NCBI GenBank assembly: GCA_910585005.1
Contig: CAJUCN010000045.1
Span: forward strand, 1 to 7,700
Direction of reading: 5' to 3'
Length of the DNA stretch: 7,700 nucleotides
Source of the DNA: an uncultured Lachnospiraceae bacterium
GTDB taxonomy: Bacteria; Bacillota; Clostridia; Lachnospirales; Lachnospiraceae
Made by a program: the position numbers and the translations under genes. Positions 5,922 to 7,700 of the stretch are shown here, piece by piece. The notes below the pieces were generated by a model. The model was not told the origin of the DNA. It saw only the letters and a program-made list of their open reading frames with translations, and did no database searches. Positions within the stretch are counted from its first letter, which is position 1. Every line of letters starts with the position of its first letter.

Positions 5922-7517
5922 CTATACAAAATGCTCTCCAAACTTCCACACAATCTCAATCCTGTTCCCCGGATAGACAACCACCTTCTCGATCAGCTTT
6001 TCCTTCATATCCTCGGTCAGTTCATCCTCTTCCAGAAATGCCACAGCCTGATCTGCTTTCCTCTTAGAACCGCCCTGCATACTTTCCTCTGCTTCCTGTG
6101 TCTGCTTAAGTGCCGCAAGTTCTTCTTCCATCCGCTCCATATCGGCATCATATTTCTTCTTCTCATTCAGGAAGAACTCCTTTTCCAGCTTCCCATCCGC
6201 ATATCTGTCATACAGGGCAAACCAGCCCTTCTGTGCCGCTTCCATAGACTTTACTATGGCACTGATCCTGTCGCTTACAGATAAAGATGCATTCCTCTTT
6301 ACTGTCTGTCTTGACAGTCTATCCCGGTCAAGGTAAAGCTCCGCTTCCTTTTTGACTGCCGCAAGCACTGCCATATCCGCATCATGCTTACAGATTTCTA
6401 TATCCCTACAGTCAGAATCGGTCTTGAATGACCTCTGTTTACAGAATACAGTCCCGTAGTGTGCATTGAACAATGCCCTGCCACAGCATCCACAATAATA
6501 AATATTTTTCTTCCTTTTACTCTCACTTGCTTTCTGCTGTTTCAAAGAAGAGACTGCTTTTATGTATTGGGGATAGGTTACGATCGCCTCATGGGTGTCC
6601 TCCACCCTCACCCATTCCTCCTGCGGGCGTTTTATCTGCTTCCCACCCACCGAATCCAGCTTTGTCTTAAGCTGTACCATGGTTCCGGTATACTTTTCAT
6701 CCCGGATGATATCTTCTACTTTACAGGCAGTCCAGTAGCATTTCCTTCCCTTATTTTTCCACTGCCTTGTGCTTCCCCTTGACTGGTAAAGCTCCGCCGG
6801 GCTGGGGATTCCCCTGTCATTCAGCGTTTTTGCAATCATGGTAGTTCCCATCCCTGCGGTCTTCATATCAAAGATTTCCCTGACAACTGCCGCCTCTTCC
6901 GGCTCTATGACCAGCTTGTGCTTATCTGCTTCCGATTTCCTGTAGCCATACAATGCACAGTTGGAATTATACTGCCCCTGCTGTGCCATCCTCTGCCAGG
7001 CGATCCTCTGCTTCTTTGACATCTCCCTGCTGTAGTAGTCATAAATAAGGTTCTTAAACGCTACATCCAGACCGCCGGTTGCCCCATCCACAAGCTCTGC
7101 GCTGTCATAGTTGTCATTGACAGAGATAAAGCGAACTCCCATGAAAGGGAATAACTGTTCCAGATAATTGCCAAGCTCCACATAATCCCTGCCGAACCTT
7201 GAAAAATCCTTTACGATGATGCAGTCGATCTCCCCTTTCTTGGCAAGCTCTATCATCTCCGTAAACTGCGGCCTGTTGTCAAAGTGTGTGCCGGAAAATC
7301 CGTCATCACATTTTTCTATGACCTTACAGCCTTCAAACTCTTTCCGGCTTTTGATATATTCATAGAGAAGCGCCCTCTGCGTTGTGATGCTCCCGCTCTC
7401 TGTTTTGAAGGAACTGCCGGACACATCATCATCTTCCATGGAAAGCCGGATATAGAGGCAGACCACATATTCCTTAAACCTGTTCTGGTCTATGATACTG
7501 ACGCTTTCTGTATCCAT
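5922..7517 (-). CDS. Large serine recombinase (TnpX/TndX-like site-specific integrase)
   Basis: Catalyses excision and integration of a mobile element through double-strand cleavage and a 5'-phosphoserine link to DNA. The 531 residues contain a resolvase domain at about 16-165 with the nucleophile in YIRLS (Ser26, with Arg24) and the second catalytic motif DFSRFGRD at 104-111. A recombinase domain covers about 185-330. A zinc ribbon has Cys342, Cys345, Cys359 and Cys370. A coiled-coil-rich region lies at about 415-480, and the protein ends in the family-type LTEDMKEKLIEKVVVYPGNR tail. Length and order are normal for the family and all key residues are present, so it should be active. ATG 7517 has GGGGAGG at 7522-7528, 4 nt away, which overlaps the end of an upstream recombinase remnant. 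That implies translational coupling in the original tandem operon. Its original promoter has probably been displaced by the insertion at 7650. Confidence 0.93.
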   Translation of the reverse strand: MDTESVSIIDQNRFKEYVVCLYIRLSMEDDDVSGSSFKTESGSITTQRALLYEYIKSRKEFEGCKVIEKCDDGFSGTHFDNRPQFTEMIELAKKGEIDCIIVKDFSRFGRDYVELGNYLEQLFPFMGVRFISVNDNYDSAELVDGATGGLDVAFKNLIYDYYSREMSKKQRIAWQRMAQQGQYNSNCALYGYRKSEADKHKLVIEPEEAAVVREIFDMKTAGMGTTMIAKTLNDRGIPSPAELYQSRGSTRQWKNKGRKCYWTACKVEDIIRDEKYTGTMVQLKTKLDSVGGKQIKRPQEEWVRVEDTHEAIVTYPQYIKAVSSLKQQKASESKRKKNIYYCGCCGRALFNAHYGTVFCKQRSFKTDSDCRDIEICKHDADMAVLAAVKKEAELYLDRDRLSRQTVKRNASLSVSDRISAIVKSMEAAQKGWFALYDRYADGKLEKEFFLNEKKKYDADMERMEEELAALKQTQEAEESMQGGSKRKADQAVAFLEEDELTEDMKEKLIEKVVVYPGNRIEIVWKFGEHFV

Positions 7518-7649
7518 GAAACCTCCCCTTTCCTGCTTTCTGCCAGCTCCACAAGTTCCTTCATTTCATCATCGAAAGCATACTCAATCTCAATCCTGCC
7601 TTCCCCAAAGAAAACAATTCTTTTTATCAATGCATGTACCATTTCCGGG
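7490..7649 (-). pseudogene. C-terminal remnant of a second serine recombinase
   Basis: The reading frame PEMVHALIKRIVFFGEGRIE and onward runs to a TAG at 7490, overlapping the downstream recombinase by 28 bp. It aligns well with the last 30 residues of the intact neighbour (EDMKEKLIEKVVVYPGNRIE), sharing the M-x-x-x-LI-x-[RK]-[IV]-V pattern and a common RIEI, so it is the tail of a paralogous recombinase. Homology begins right after 7650; upstream, the frame hits a stop at 7652-7654 inside sequence of a different kind. An ATG at 7642 could start a 50-residue peptide, but it lacks a binding site. The rest of the gene is cut off by the IS-like end. Tandem serine recombinases of this kind are known from Clostridia elements. 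Confidence 0.75.
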
Positions 7650-7700
7650 TGTTAGCGCCGATGATAAAATGTAAGAAAACGCCGGGGAAAAAATGTAGAT
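7650..7700. mobile_element. Terminus of an IS21-like insertion sequence (partial)
   Basis: The putative end begins TGTTAGCGCCG at 7650, matching the TG...CA terminal dinucleotides of IS21-type elements. Behind it are two copies of an 18-nt unit, CGCCG-N5-AAAATGTA, at 7656-7673 and 7680-7697. They are 24 bp apart and identical at 15 of 18 positions. Repeated transposase-binding units inside the ends are typical of the IS21 family. The boundary coincides exactly with loss of recombinase homology. The transposase genes lie outside the window, so the family call is an inference. Confidence 0.55.

Noticed and set aside
5766..6284. Plus-strand open frame of 172 codons
   Set aside because: Most of it is antisense to the C-terminus of the intact recombinase, and it begins in the palindrome with no binding site. 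The protein has no recognisable pattern.
5922..7517. Phage integrase interpretation of the serine recombinase
   Set aside because: No phage structural, lysis or repressor genes are visible. The sequence resembles transposon-type TnpX/TndX enzymes, although a phage origin cannot be fully excluded.

Overview
The window looks like an accessory stretch of a Firmicutes genome, most likely a gut Clostridia/Lachnospiraceae-type organism. This is inferred from the strong AGGAGG-type ribosome binding sites, a BmrR-like MerR regulator, a MacB/SalX-type ABC exporter of the Firmicutes kind, and a TnpX/TndX-like large serine recombinase. Species cannot be named from the sequence.

There are three blocks of different base composition. 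(1) Positions 1 to about 2659 have moderate GC. They hold a tiny predicted lipoprotein with its own terminator (62-166, minus), a divergent MerR-family regulator (299-1117, plus), and, convergent with it, an ABC ATPase (1081-1860) preceded by the 3' part of its FtsX/MacB-type permease (1865-2659, minus). The permease has lost its 5' end at about 2640-2660, so the transporter is probably dead. (2) Positions about 2660 to 5920 are visibly AT-rich. They carry two minus-strand genes, each with promoter or terminator signals: a four-helix membrane protein of unknown function (4673-5263), and a membrane-anchored protein with four TPR-like repeats followed by a predicted seven-bladed RCC1-like propeller (2986-4515). 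A large imperfect palindrome of about 107 bp (5676-5782) lies in the long gene-free interval upstream of this pair. (3) Positions 5922-7700 return to moderate GC. They hold an intact large serine recombinase (5922-7517), overlapped at its 5' end by the C-terminal remnant of a second, paralogous recombinase (7490-7649). That remnant ends at what looks like the terminus of an IS21-like insertion sequence, which runs out of the window at 7700.

Read together, this is a mosaic of mobile DNA: a tandem serine-recombinase module, damaged by an IS insertion, next to an AT-rich cargo island that abuts a broken ABC transporter gene. The two island genes (multi-pass membrane protein plus surface TPR/RCC1 protein) are the only part whose function is unexplained. 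Whether the recombinase moved this island, and where its attachment sites lie, cannot be decided from this window alone.
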